DNA of 64,000 nucleotides, taken from JAHRAW01 sp963693025. Its GTDB lineage: Bacteria > Pseudomonadota > Gammaproteobacteria > Arenicellales > Poriferihabitantaceae. Positions 7,870 through 16,565 of this stretch are shown here, piece by piece. Every line of letters begins with the position of its first letter. The first letter of the stretch is position 1. The position numbers and the translations under genes are program-made. The stretch covers positions 1,178,001-1,242,000 of the forward strand of contig OY843749.1 in the NCBI GenBank assembly GCA_963693025.1. The letters are read 5' to 3'. The notes below the pieces were generated by a model that saw nothing but the letters and a program-made list of their open reading frames with translations, ran no database searches and was not told where the DNA came from.

Positions 7870-8787
7870 ATGAAGCCCAACCGCCCCAACTATGTCCGGC
7901 GGCACTGGCGGGGAAAGTCTTCTTTGGCGGTTTCTTTCTGGGTGAATTTTCTGCTGCTGTTCTGCGTGCTCAACTTTTTGGAGCGCTTCACGCTGCCGCC
8001 CTATCTGCACGGCGAATCGCTCGTCACCGCCGCGGCGGTCGGGTTCTTTCTGGTCGTGCGCGTCATCATCTACCCGTGGCAGGTGGTCGGCGTGATTCGC
8101 GCCTGCGAGCGCCGCATTGCCACCCAGTCCGACCGGTCGTGGGCGATTGCCGCCGAGGGCGTGGTGGTGCTGAGCATCGCGGCGACGCTCGCCGCGACCT
8201 TCGCCAGTTATCAAACGTTGTTGGATTACAAACTCAGCCTGCGCGCGCCCGAATCGTCCGAAGCGCCGCCGCAGTATTCGCTCGACTTGGTGGGGCGGAA
8301 CACGCTTATACACCTGCGCGGGTCCTTTGAGATTGGCATCACGCATGAAGTGTCGCGGCTGATTGCCGCGCATCCGCAAGTGACCGGCATCATCCTCGAC
8401 AGCGGCGGCGGGCAGATTTATGAGGGGCGGGGGCTGGCGCGGTTGATTAGAGACAACGCGCTGGCGACTTATTCGCTGGACAGTTGCGTGTCGTCGTGCA
8501 CCACCGCCTTCGTCGCCGGCGCCGAGCGCGCGCTCGGTGGCAACGCCAAACTGGGCTTTCACCAGTATAAGAACTACGCGGTTGTGCCGGTGGTTGACCT
8601 CGATGAGGAGCACGCCAAAGACGCCGCCTTGTTTGCGGCGCAGGGTGTTTCGCCCGACTTCTTGCGCAAAATTTTCGCCCAGCCGCCGGAGGGGATGTGG
8701 TGGCCCGAAGCGGACGAGTTACTCAGGGCGGGGGTGATTCACCGCACCGGGTTTTCGCTGGATGAGCGGGGGGCGGAAGAAGACTGA
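7870..8787 (+). CDS. Membrane protein with ClpP/crotonase-fold domain (COG3904-like)
   Basis: 305 residues. Three hydrophobic segments in the first 120 residues are followed by a soluble domain of about 170 residues. That domain contains ILDSGGGQIYEGRGLARLI and CVSSCTTAFVAGAERALGG followed by LGFHQY. These are the oxyanion-hole and nucleophile-region signatures of the predicted periplasmic ClpP-fold group (COG3904). Members are presumed serine proteases or inactive relatives; the nucleophile would be one of the serines in CVSSCT. It sits 21 bp after thrC and may be co-transcribed. Biological role unknown. Confidence 0.7.
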   Translation: MKPNRPNYVRRHWRGKSSLAVSFWVNFLLLFCVLNFLERFTLPPYLHGESLVTAAAVGFFLVVRVIIYPWQVVGVIRACERRIATQSDRSWAIAAEGVVVLSIAATLAATFASYQTLLDYKLSLRAPESSEAPPQYSLDLVGRNTLIHLRGSFEIGITHEVSRLIAAHPQVTGIILDSGGGQIYEGRGLARLIRDNALATYSLDSCVSSCTTAFVAGAERALGGNAKLGFHQYKNYAVVPVVDLDEEHAKDAALFAAQGVSPDFLRKIFAQPPEGMWWPEADELLRAGVIHRTGFSLDERGAEED

Positions 8788-8825
8788 AAGGCGCGGACGG
8801 TGCGGCGGGTGGCGCGGCGGGTGGC

Positions 8826-9677
8826 TCAGTGCGGGGTGATGCCGCGCAAACGCTCGCCGCGGCGGCGCAACAATTCGACCGAGGTCAGCAACAGGATGGA
8901 CACCGCGACCAACAGCGTCGCAACCGCGAGGATGGTCGGGCTGATTTGCTCGCGGATGCCGGAAAACATCTGCCACGGGATGGTGCGCTGCTCGTAACTA
9001 CCGACGAACAGCACCACGACTACTTCGTCGAAGGAAGTGATGAACGCGAATAGCGCGCCGGAAATCACGCCCGGCAGTATCAACGGCACGATGATGCGGA
9101 AAAAAGTGACCGGCGGCGATGCGCCCAGGGTGGCGGCGGCGCGAATCAGGCTGTGGTCGAACCCGACCAAAGTCGCCGTGACCGTGATGACGACGAAGGG
9201 CGTGCCGAGCGCTGCGTGCGCGAGTATCACGCCGATATGTGTGGACGACAGGCCGACCTTGCTGTAGAAAAAATACATGCCGGCGGCGGAGATAATCAAG
9301 GGCACGATCATCGGCGAAATCAGTATGCCCATGACGACCGACTTGTGCGGCATTTCCGGGCGGCTCAACCCGAGCGCCGCGATCGTTCCCAGCGTGGTTG
9401 AAATAAGCGTGGCGAAAACGGCGATGATGAGGCTGTTCTTGACCGCGCCCTGCCAGTTGAGGTTGGTGAAAAAATCCTCATACCATTTCAGCGAATAGCC
9501 CGCCGGGTCGAAGGTCAGCATTTCCTCGGTGAAGGTGAAAAACGGAACCGCGTTAAAGGACAGCGGAATGACGACCACCACCGGCGCGATGAGAAAAAAG
9601 AAAATCAGCGCGCAAATCACGAGATAGGTGTAGTGCCAGATTCTCCCCGGCAGGCTGGTATAGACGGGTAGCGCCAT
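8826..9677 (-). CDS. Polyamine-type ABC transporter permease (PotC-like)
   Basis: 283-residue inner-membrane permease of the spermidine/putrescine/2-aminoethylphosphonate type, with about six membrane segments. The EAA-loop region (AAATLGASPPVTFFRIIVPLILPG) follows the family pattern and contacts the ATPase. It is the last gene of a minus-strand operon that starts at 14410, two bases after the PotB-like gene. It pairs with that protein to form the channel. Confidence 0.9.
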   Translation of the reverse strand: MALPVYTSLPGRIWHYTYLVICALIFFFLIAPVVVVIPLSFNAVPFFTFTEEMLTFDPAGYSLKWYEDFFTNLNWQGAVKNSLIIAVFATLISTTLGTIAALGLSRPEMPHKSVVMGILISPMIVPLIISAAGMYFFYSKVGLSSTHIGVILAHAALGTPFVVITVTATLVGFDHSLIRAAATLGASPPVTFFRIIVPLILPGVISGALFAFITSFDEVVVVLFVGSYEQRTIPWQMFSGIREQISPTILAVATLLVAVSILLLTSVELLRRRGERLRGITPH

Positions 9678-9679
9678 GG

Positions 9680-10924
9680 TTAGCCCAACTTCATGTTGTC
9701 GATGCCGACAATTTTGTCATACAGGAAATACAGCACCAGCACCACGCCGAGCAGGATGGCGCCGAGCGCCGCCGCCAAGCCCCAGTTGAGCGAACTCGAC
9801 ATGTGAAAGGCGATGAAATTGCTGATTAACGTCCCGCTCTGGCCGCCGACCAGCGCCGGGGTGATGTAATACCCGATGGCGAGGATGAACACCAGAATCG
9901 AACCCGCGCCGATGCCGGCGACGGTGTTGGGCATGTAAATCTTGACGAATGCGGTGAACGGCGTCGCCCCGAGCGATTTGGCGGCGCGCATATAACTCGG
10001 CGGAATGGTTTTCATCACGCTGTATAACGGCAGCACCATGAAGGGCAGGAGAATGTGCACCATGGCGATGATGGTGCCGGTGCGGTTGTGAATCATGGAG
10101 AGGCGGTTGTCGTCATCCACCAGCCCGAGCGCGACCACCACGTCGTTGATTACGCCTTCCTGTTGCAACAGCGCAATCCATGCGGTGGTGCGCACCAGCA
10201 GTGAAGTCCAGAACGGCAGCAAGACCAGGATGATGAGCAGGTTGCTCTTGGCGGTCGGCAGCACCGACAGCAGGTAGGAAATCGGATACGCCAGAATCAG
10301 GCACACGAAAGTAATCAGCAAACTCATCCACATTGTGCGCCAGAATAGTTTGAGGTAGATGCGCTGCTCCGGGTTGTTGAACGTGATGTCGCCGGCGTCG
10401 CCGTAGCCCATGTCCATCGCCGCCAAATAGTAGGAAATGGTGTAGGCCGTGCTCTCGCGTTTGAAGACTTTCCAGTTTTCAACATTGCCCCATTTTTTAT
10501 CGACGGCGATGAACGCTTCCTTGTAGGGCGCCTCCAGTTTCTCCGCGCGGCGCGTGGTCTTGCGGAACAAGCCGGAGAAGCCGGGCTTTTCGTAGTTCAA
10601 CCGCCGCCCCACTCTGCCGCCGGTTTTGGTTTCCTTCGCCTCGACAAAATCTTCCGCCAACGCCGCAAACACTTCCTCACCGGGCAACTCGCCGCTCTGC
10701 TCGTCCCAGTTTTGCAGCAGCGGCGCGGTGCGGTGCATGACTTCGCCCACCAGTTGATTCTCGACGCTGCGATACAGCATGTCGAGAATCGGCACGAAGA
10801 AAGTGATGAGAATAAAAACAAACAACGGCACCACCAACCCGACCGCCTTCAACTTGCCGCGCCGCTGAGCGCGCGCCAGGCTGGTTTTCAGCGGGATGCC
10901 GTCGGCGGTGACTAATGTTTGCAT
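9680..10924 (-). CDS. Polyamine-type ABC transporter permease (PotB-like) with enlarged loop
   Basis: 414 residues, longer than a usual PotB (about 280-300). The extra length is a hydrophilic insertion of roughly 130 residues between membrane segment 1 (about 28-50) and segment 2 (about 200). It contains charged, Lys/Glu-rich sequence and would lie in the periplasm. The C-terminal part is conventional, with the EAA loop (MRAAKSLGATPFTAFVKIYMP) and six membrane segments. Long-loop permeases of this sort are seen in some proteobacterial polyamine-type systems. The loop may help dock the membrane-anchored binding protein encoded upstream (inference). Confidence 0.9.
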   Translation of the reverse strand: MQTLVTADGIPLKTSLARAQRRGKLKAVGLVVPLFVFILITFFVPILDMLYRSVENQLVGEVMHRTAPLLQNWDEQSGELPGEEVFAALAEDFVEAKETKTGGRVGRRLNYEKPGFSGLFRKTTRRAEKLEAPYKEAFIAVDKKWGNVENWKVFKRESTAYTISYYLAAMDMGYGDAGDITFNNPEQRIYLKLFWRTMWMSLLITFVCLILAYPISYLLSVLPTAKSNLLIILVLLPFWTSLLVRTTAWIALLQQEGVINDVVVALGLVDDDNRLSMIHNRTGTIIAMVHILLPFMVLPLYSVMKTIPPSYMRAAKSLGATPFTAFVKIYMPNTVAGIGAGSILVFILAIGYYITPALVGGQSGTLISNFIAFHMSSSLNWGLAAALGAILLGVVLVLYFLYDKIVGIDNMKLG

Positions 10925-10977
10925 GCGCTAAGGGAGGATAAATTTTTCACCGCCGGTACCGGCACGGCTACGCGCAA

Positions 10978-11178
10978 TCAATCGCTCGCCGGCTTGGTTT
11001 TTGCCGCCGCGTCGACCGCCGCAGTGACCGCCGCAACGACCGCCGCGTTGCGCTTGCGTTCCATATATCCTTCATACCCTTCGTCGCCAAAAACCCGGCG
11101 ATTCCACCAGCGCGCGAAAATTATCGTTCCCGGAACAACAATCGCGACGAAAATCAGCGTTAAATCAAAGTAACTCAT
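10978..11178 (-). CDS. Small membrane protein in the polyamine ABC operon (66 aa)
   Basis: 66 residues: an N-terminal membrane helix (LTLIFVAIVVPGTIIFARWW), then a basic and aromatic segment (RRVFGDEGYEGYMERK) and an Ala-rich tail. A clear ribosome-binding site (GGGAGG) precedes the ATG. It lies between the lipoprotein and PotB-like genes. No family recognised; its position suggests an accessory subunit of the transporter (inference). Confidence 0.6.
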   Translation of the reverse strand: MSYFDLTLIFVAIVVPGTIIFARWWNRRVFGDEGYEGYMERKRNAAVVAAVTAAVDAAAKTKPASD

Positions 11179-11196
11179 CGTTTGTTCCTCCCGTGG

Positions 11197-11313
11197 TTAT
11201 GTCAGCCGTTTGAATGAGCCAATAATATACAAAAAAGTGCCGATAAGGGCAAGGCGCACTGCATCCGGGTCGTATTCGGTTTCAATATAGAAAGCGACTA
11301 TCCCGGCGGCCAT
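11197..11313 (-). CDS. Tiny membrane protein (38 aa) in the polyamine ABC operon
   Basis: A 38-codon frame starts about 20 bp after the lipoprotein stop and ends just before the 66-residue gene. It contains a hydrophobic segment (LALIGTFLYIIGSF) and a basic end. Its fit into the operon spacing is the main support. Function unknown. Confidence 0.4.
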   Translation of the reverse strand: MAAGIVAFYIETEYDPDAVRLALIGTFLYIIGSFKRLT

Positions 11314-11332
11314 TCGGTGCGCGCGCTTCCGC

Positions 11333-11743
11333 TCACTGCTGCGACGGACCGTCGGAAGCGCTGCCCCGAAAATCAACGTCGGGCAGGATGGTTTGCGGCT
11401 TGAAAGTAACGCGGTAGTGATACGCGCTCGCCTTTTTGGGGGAAACCTGCTCGGCGAAGTAGGTCACGTTGTCGGACAAGCCGAGAAAGTGTTTTTTATA
11501 CTCCTCCGTGCCGACTTTGCAGGTTACTTCCAGTTGATTTTTCTGGTCTTCGATGGAGCACTTGCCTTGAATTTCCAGCAGATACCCGCCGGTGATGCCG
11601 TTGTAAAAAACGATACGGCGGTCAACCTCGAAGTTATCCGCCGCTTTTGAGATGTTTCGGGACGCAACAGTTGCATCATCGCCACACCCGGCCGCGAGAA
11701 TTGCCGTTGTACACAAGAGCGCCATTTTAGTGATGTTCTTCAT
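11333..11743 (-). CDS. Small lipoprotein of the polyamine ABC operon
   Basis: 136 residues from the ATG at 11743 (an upstream in-frame start would add 14). A lipoprotein signal peptide ends in LAAGC (MKNITKMALLCTTAILAAGC), giving an acylated cysteine followed by GDD, so inner-membrane retention is possible. The mature part is mostly beta-like with two further cysteines (GKCSIED and VTCKVG) that could form a disulfide. No homologue recognised. It lies between the binding-protein and permease genes, all on the same strand. Confidence 0.65.
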   Translation of the reverse strand: MKNITKMALLCTTAILAAGCGDDATVASRNISKAADNFEVDRRIVFYNGITGGYLLEIQGKCSIEDQKNQLEVTCKVGTEEYKKHFLGLSDNVTYFAEQVSPKKASAYHYRVTFKPQTILPDVDFRGSASDGPSQQ

Positions 11744-11845
11744 TGCAACCGCAAGCAAAGCAGGAAACCGAACAAGACGACACAAAATTCATGCTCAGGC
11801 GACGCCCGACTTGTCCGTCTCATTCGGCTTCCGCTTGGCGTTTGC

Positions 11846-13030
11846 CTAATTCGCCAACCAAGCGTTAAACCGCTCGGTCAGGTCGTCCTGATTGTCGGCC
11901 CAGAACGCGATGTTGTTGATCAGGGTGTGCCGGGCGTTGTCGGGGGCGGTGGGCATGTGGGGGCCCATCTCGATGCCGAGCGTGGCGTGTTTGCCGACCA
12001 GCGGGGCGGACGATTTGCGCGCCGGACCATACGAGATGTATTTGGCTTGGTCGGCGAGCCGCTGGGTGTCGGTGCCGAAGCGCAGATACTCCAACACCTC
12101 GGCTTCGTTCTGCCCGCCTTTGGGCACAATCCAGCCGTCGAGGTCGAACACCTGCCAGTCCCACATCATCCCGACCGGTTGCTTCTCCTCTTCAATCACC
12201 GAAAACAAGCGGCCATTGTAGGTGGAGCCGAGCACGATTTCGCCGTCCGCCAGGAGTTGCGGCGTTTGCGCGCCTTTCTCCCACCAAATCACCTGGTCTT
12301 TGATGGTGTCCAGTTTGGCGAATGCGCGGGCAATGCCTTCGTCGGTTTCCAACATGTCATACACCTGGTCGGGCGACACACCGTCGGCGAGCAACGCCCA
12401 TTCCATGTTGTTATTCGGGCGTTTCTCCAGCGCGCGTTTGCCCGGAATTTTCGACATGTCAAACACATCGGCAATCGTCTTCGGCGCGGTCTCCACCAGG
12501 TCGGTGCGGTAGCCGAAGGTGGTGGAATACACGATGGTCGGGATGAAGCACGGCGAGACAATCAAGTCGCCGAAGTCTTCGGACGCCGGGGTGCCGTCGG
12601 GCGCCGGCGCCAGCATCGCGTCGTGGTCGATTTCAATCGCGATGCCTTCATCGCACGCCGTGATGGCGTCGGATGCGACCACATCGACCAAGTCCCAGGT
12701 CACTTTGCCGGCTTCTTGCATGGCGCGCAGTTTGGCGGTCGCGCCGCTGCCGGAATCATCGTTGATGATTTTGATGCCCGGATTAGCCGCCATATACGGC
12801 TCGTGATATGCCTTTTGCTGGCTTGCGGTATAAGCGCCGCCCCAGGATACGAACACCAGTTCCGTCTCCTCGGTCGAACTTGGTTCGGTAACCTCCTCGG
12901 TAACCTCCTCGGTAACATCCTCGGTAACCGCAACTTTTTGCCGCTCGTCTTTTTGAGAAACGACGAAAAAAACGACCCCGGCGATAACGACTACTCCCGC
13001 TACTGCTAATACGATCTTTTTCATGTTCAT
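11846..13030 (-). CDS. Polyamine-type ABC substrate-binding protein, membrane anchored (PotD-like)
   Basis: 394 residues. An N-terminal hydrophobic segment (about residues 4-24) has no obvious cleavage site and is followed by a Glu/Thr/Val linker made of a repeated VTE(D/E) unit. The binding-protein fold follows (FVSWGGAYTASQQKAYHEP, then DLVDV, STTFGYRTDL and SYGPARKSSAP). The family binds spermidine, putrescine or related cations in the periplasm. The DNA encoding the linker is a tandem repeat of about 15 bp (12885-12945), so linker length may vary. It is the second large gene of the operon after the ATPase gene. Confidence 0.9.
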   Translation of the reverse strand: MNMKKIVLAVAGVVVIAGVVFFVVSQKDERQKVAVTEDVTEEVTEEVTEPSSTEETELVFVSWGGAYTASQQKAYHEPYMAANPGIKIINDDSGSGATAKLRAMQEAGKVTWDLVDVVASDAITACDEGIAIEIDHDAMLAPAPDGTPASEDFGDLIVSPCFIPTIVYSTTFGYRTDLVETAPKTIADVFDMSKIPGKRALEKRPNNNMEWALLADGVSPDQVYDMLETDEGIARAFAKLDTIKDQVIWWEKGAQTPQLLADGEIVLGSTYNGRLFSVIEEEKQPVGMMWDWQVFDLDGWIVPKGGQNEAEVLEYLRFGTDTQRLADQAKYISYGPARKSSAPLVGKHATLGIEMGPHMPTAPDNARHTLINNIAFWADNQDDLTERFNAWLAN

Positions 13031-13123
13031 TGGAAATTTTCCTCGGATTTTAGTTTGGATGTAAAAGTTTGAATGTGCAATCGAAAGAATACGACTCGCA
13101 TATATCTGCCAGCCTCATGACCA

Positions 13124-14218
13124 TCAGTCCGACGGGTCAAGCGCGCGACAGTCTTCCGTATTCCAGCCGATGTTCACCGTCTCCCCTTGTCGGAGATGCG
13201 CGTGCACGGCGGAATTGGGAATTTTTACGATAAAGTCATCATGCCCGCAAACCGTGAAGCGGGTGCGGATATGGTCGCCGAGATAGATTAACTCCTCGGC
13301 TTTGGCGGGAAAGATATTGGGCAGAGCGCCGTCATCGGGCGCCACCACCACGCGCTCCGGGCGCAACGACAGCGTCGCCCGCGCGCCCACGCCGTCCACC
13401 TTGATTTTCGCCGCCGTGACGACATTGCTATCGCCCACGTCAACCTTGACGCTGTCGCCGAGGTCTTCGACCACCTCGCCGAGCAGGCGGTTGTTCTCGC
13501 CGATGAAATTGGCGCAGAACGCATTTTCCGGTTTTTCATACAGCACCTCGGGCGGGTCGCACTGCTGAATGATGCCGTCGTCGAACACCGCGATGCGGTT
13601 GGACATGGTCAGCGCTTCGCTCTGGTCGTGCGTCACATAGACCACGGTCAGGCCGAGGTTTTCGTGGATGTGTTTGATTTCATACTGCATCTGCTCGCGC
13701 AGGTTTTTGTCGAGCGCGCCGAGCGGCTCGTCCATCAGCACCAGGTCGGGGTCAAAAACCAGCGAGCGTGCCACCGCCACCCGTTGCTGCTGCCCGCCCG
13801 ACAACTGCGCGGGGCGGCGGTCGCCGAACGCGCCGAGGCGCACCATGTCGAGCGCGCGCGTGACCTTCGCCTCGCGCTCGCTTTTGTCCATCTTGCGAAC
13901 CTCCAGCGGAAACGCCAGGTTTTCGGCGACGGTCATGTGCGGAAACAGCGCGTAGTTCTGGAACACCATGCCGATGCCGCGTTTGTGCGGGGCGACCCGG
14001 TTGATGCCTTCGTCCTTGAGGTAGATTTCGCCGTGAGTGGCCGGCTCAAAACCGGCGAGCATCATCAAGCAGGTGGTCTTGCCGGAGCCGGAGGGTCCCA
14101 GCATCGTCAAAAACTCACCCTGGGCAACATCCAGGTTGAGGCTTTTGACCACCAGCGTTACGCCGTCATAACTCTTTTGGATATCGACGAAGCGAACCAG
14201 CGGTTGGTCGTCTGCCAT
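13124..14218 (-). CDS. Polyamine-type ABC transporter ATP-binding protein (PotA-like)
   Basis: 364 residues. ABC domain: Walker A GPSGSGKTT (about residues 42-50), Q-loop VFQNYALFPH, signature LSGGQQQRVAVARSL, Walker B LVLMDEPLGALD, and H-loop YVTHDQSEAL. A C-terminal TOBE-like domain (about 270-360) is typical of PotA/FbpC-type ATPases. It energises the PotB/PotC-like permeases. It lies six bases downstream of a small membrane protein gene and upstream of the binding-protein gene. Confidence 0.93.
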   Translation of the reverse strand: MADDQPLVRFVDIQKSYDGVTLVVKSLNLDVAQGEFLTMLGPSGSGKTTCLMMLAGFEPATHGEIYLKDEGINRVAPHKRGIGMVFQNYALFPHMTVAENLAFPLEVRKMDKSEREAKVTRALDMVRLGAFGDRRPAQLSGGQQQRVAVARSLVFDPDLVLMDEPLGALDKNLREQMQYEIKHIHENLGLTVVYVTHDQSEALTMSNRIAVFDDGIIQQCDPPEVLYEKPENAFCANFIGENNRLLGEVVEDLGDSVKVDVGDSNVVTAAKIKVDGVGARATLSLRPERVVVAPDDGALPNIFPAKAEELIYLGDHIRTRFTVCGHDDFIVKIPNSAVHAHLRQGETVNIGWNTEDCRALDPSD

Positions 14219-14224
14219 CTGCGT

Positions 14225-14410
14225 TTAACTTCCGGGCGTTGAGTCGCCGTGCGTTCGTTCGGCGGTGTTTTCGGCTTTCAGCGAAGTCAGCACCGGCACA
14301 ATGCACAGCGCCACCATCACCCAAAACCAAAAAACCGCCCCACCGGACCCGGCCCAGTTAAAAAAAGCAGCCGCCCCTTCCCATGAAACGATAGGACTTG
14401 AATTCAGCAT
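14225..14410 (-). CDS. Small membrane protein, first gene of the polyamine ABC operon (61 aa)
   Basis: 61 residues with one strong membrane helix (AVFWFWVMVALCIVPVLTSL) and an aromatic N-terminal segment with WEGAAAFFNWAG. A GGAA-type ribosome-binding site precedes the start. It ends six bases before the ATPase gene. Its consistent operon position suggests an accessory role, but no family is recognised. Confidence 0.6.
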   Translation of the reverse strand: MLNSSPIVSWEGAAAFFNWAGSGGAVFWFWVMVALCIVPVLTSLKAENTAERTHGDSTPGS

Positions 14411-14474
14411 TTTGTGTTCCTCTGTTGGAAATTAATTTTGATTCAAACTACTACTTACTATTACTTACTACTAC

Positions 14475-14652
14475 TCGTCATTCCCCCGACTTCGTCGCCT
14501 TCGGGAATCTCCCTAAGGCTATCGTGAATTTTAACAAAGCCTGTGCCAGTCTTAGGGAGATTCCCGAGGTCGTAAGTGTCCGTAAGTCGCTGACGCGACA
14601 ACGGACACTAACGCTCGAGAATGACGAGGTTTTGACGCTCGAGAATGACGGG
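14475..14652. repeat. Interspersed hairpin repeat, copy 4
   Basis: Reverse order relative to copy 3: GGGAATCTCCCTAAG...CTTAGGGAGATTCCC first, then CTCG...GTAAGTGTCCGTAAGTCG/CGACAACGGACACT, then CGCTCGAGAATGACG twice. It lies between the convergent ends of no genes: both neighbours (ABC operon, amt) are on the minus strand, so this sits upstream of the ABC operon and downstream of amt. Confidence 0.8.
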
Positions 14653-14659
14653 GTAGAAA

Positions 14660-15967
14660 TCAACTCTTAATCTGCTCCGGATAAGCGTCGTTTTCAATCT
14701 CCACATCCAGACCCACACTCTGCACCCCGTCGCTGGCGCGTAGTATGCCGCAGGCTTTGAAAAGCAGCGACAGCAGGTAGCCGGGCACGAAGCCGATTAG
14801 CATCATCACGATCATGCCTTTGAACTGCCCGAGGAAACTGATTGCCGGCACGCCTTCGGCATGCGTCGGGTAGCCGCCCATGAAAATGCCGACGGCGAGC
14901 AAGCCCCACATGCCGCAGACGCCGTGCACCGAGACCGCGCCGACCGCGTCGTCGATTTTCATTTTGTCCAGACAGGCGGCGGCGATGGGTCCCAGCACGC
15001 CGCCGGCGAAGCCGACGCAGAATGCCAGACTCGGGTCCCAAATATCCAGCCCGGCGGCGGCGGAAATCACCCCGCACAGCGCGCCCGACATCATCCAGAA
15101 CGGGTCGCGGGTCTTGGCGTAGCCGCCGATGATGCCGCCGGCGATTGCCATCAGGATATTGAAGCAGAACGCCGACAGCGTGGTGTAGCCGCCGTAGATG
15201 TTGTGCCACTGGCCGACCACGCCCTCATAGACGCCGCTGGTGCCGCCATACAGCAGGCAGGCGGCGAAGAAGCCGAAGAAGCCGGTGACGATGAGCATCA
15301 GCCCGGCTTTGGTCATCGGCAGGCTGTGCCCTTGAATTCGGTTGGCGGTGCCGTCAGCGTTGTATTTGCCGACGCGCGGACCGAGGTTAATCAGCACGCC
15401 GAGCGCGAAGAAGCCGGAGATGATATGCACCACCCCGGAGGCGCCGACGTCGTGATAGCCCCATTCGGTCACCATCCAGCCCGCCGGATGCCAGCCCCAG
15501 GCGGCGGACAGAATCCACGCCACCGAGCCCAGCACCACCGCCAGCACGATGAACGCCGCCATGCGGATGCGCTCGATGACCGCACCCGACATGATGGAGG
15601 CGGTGGTGCAGGCGAACAGCGTGAACGCGCCCCAGAACACGCCGCTGGCGTTGTCCTGCAAGTTCGGACCCATGGAATCGCCCCACGGCACACCGCCGGC
15701 GGCGGCGGCAAAGTCCGGCACGAAGCCGTTATACATCGCCAGATAAATCCACCACCCGAACATATAGAAGGTCGGAATGACGAAGGCGAAAGCGAGGATG
15801 TTCTTGGTGCCGGAAGCCAGCGTGTGCTTGACCCGCGAGGCGCCCATTTCATACATCAAGAACCCGGCGTGAATCAGAATCATGATCGCGGTTGACCAAA
15901 AATAGTAAATCTCCAGATTCAGGGTCGTCGTCCATCTCAAAGCCGCTTCAATTTGCTCCGGTGTCAT
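14660..15967 (-). CDS. amt: Ammonium transporter
   Basis: 435 residues, about eleven membrane helices. Family segments include WSTAIMILIHAGFLMYEMG near the N terminus, GASGVVHIISGFFALG (the DVGASG-VH signature with a conserved His) and SVHGVCGMWG (second pore His). It conducts ammonium/ammonia across the inner membrane. ATG 15967 with an upstream GGAGAA is preferred over an upstream in-frame codon that would add 31 unrelated residues. No GlnK/GlnB gene is adjacent, which is unusual for Amt. The upstream 275 bp contains no gene I can support. Confidence 0.93.
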   Translation of the reverse strand: MTPEQIEAALRWTTTLNLEIYYFWSTAIMILIHAGFLMYEMGASRVKHTLASGTKNILAFAFVIPTFYMFGWWIYLAMYNGFVPDFAAAAGGVPWGDSMGPNLQDNASGVFWGAFTLFACTTASIMSGAVIERIRMAAFIVLAVVLGSVAWILSAAWGWHPAGWMVTEWGYHDVGASGVVHIISGFFALGVLINLGPRVGKYNADGTANRIQGHSLPMTKAGLMLIVTGFFGFFAACLLYGGTSGVYEGVVGQWHNIYGGYTTLSAFCFNILMAIAGGIIGGYAKTRDPFWMMSGALCGVISAAAGLDIWDPSLAFCVGFAGGVLGPIAAACLDKMKIDDAVGAVSVHGVCGMWGLLAVGIFMGGYPTHAEGVPAISFLGQFKGMIVMMLIGFVPGYLLSLLFKACGILRASDGVQSVGLDVEIENDAYPEQIKS

Positions 15968-16242
15968 TGGTGTTCTCCGGTTGGGTTGTTTATATAGGGT
16001 ATCAGGACTCGCTGGTCCCCACAATCGCGCATTATACCCCCCAAAAAAAGCAGAGCGCAAGATGTCAAGGGGGTTAGTTTGCCTTGATGCGACTTGCTTA
16101 AAACCGCGCGGCGGCGGCGGTTTATGGGGTGTTTTGGGGTTTTGCGTCCGTTTTTGCGCCCTTAACTCGCCGTAAATACGATGAATTCAGCCTTTTCCGC
16201 CCGCCGCCGTTGTGCCTTGAAGGGGTGTGGTAGGATACGTGT

Positions 16243-16425
16243 ATGAAACTCAATGTCAGCACAAAACTTCTGCTCGGATTTATCGGCAATGTTGGTGTGG
16301 TGTTGTTCGCCGCCGGCTTGCTTGATGGTCTGTTTTCTGAAACCGCGAGCATTATGGAAAATACGCCTTTGTTGCTGGCCGGGTTGGCATTAATTTTGAT
16401 TGCCTCATTGGAGAAAAGAAAATGA
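16243..16425 (+). CDS. Small two-helix membrane protein (module B, upstream gene)
   Basis: 60 residues: a short basic start (MKLNVSTKLLL), a first helix containing GNVGVVLFAAGLLD, and a second helix (PLLLAGLALILIASL) ending EKRK. The first helix is shared with the module A gene at 5909. Its stop overlaps the next start as ATGA, exactly as in module A. No family recognised. Confidence 0.6.
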   Translation: MKLNVSTKLLLGFIGNVGVVLFAAGLLDGLFSETASIMENTPLLLAGLALILIASLEKRK

Positions 16426-16529
16426 ACTCAACCGTGATTTTGGCTCTTATCATCGCCGGGTTTCTCGGTGCTCTGGGTCTCTACAAACTGTACCACGACG
16501 ACCCGAGCGACGATTCGAGCGACGACTAA
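16422..16529 (+). CDS. Small single-helix protein with acidic tail (module B, downstream gene)
   Basis: 35 residues: one helix (VILALIIAGFLGALGLY) and a tail of alternating Asp and Ser (DDPSDDSSDD). The start is inside the ATGA overlap with the previous gene. The layout (one helix, Asp/Ser-rich tail) parallels the module A proteins, though the sequences differ. Confidence 0.55.
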   Translation: MNSTVILALIIAGFLGALGLYKLYHDDPSDDSSDD

Positions 16530-16565
16530 CGCCGGCGTTTTGGATGGAATCACAGGGAGAAAGCA

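Noticed and set aside
11927..13009. Long plus-strand frame (360 codons) opposite the PotD-like gene
   Set aside because: It is antisense to a gene with clear family motifs; such frames are common in GC-rich coding DNA and this one has no recognisable domain.
14861..15895. 344-codon plus-strand frame opposite amt
   Set aside because: Antisense shadow of the ammonium transporter; composition His/Gly/Arg-rich and no fold signature.
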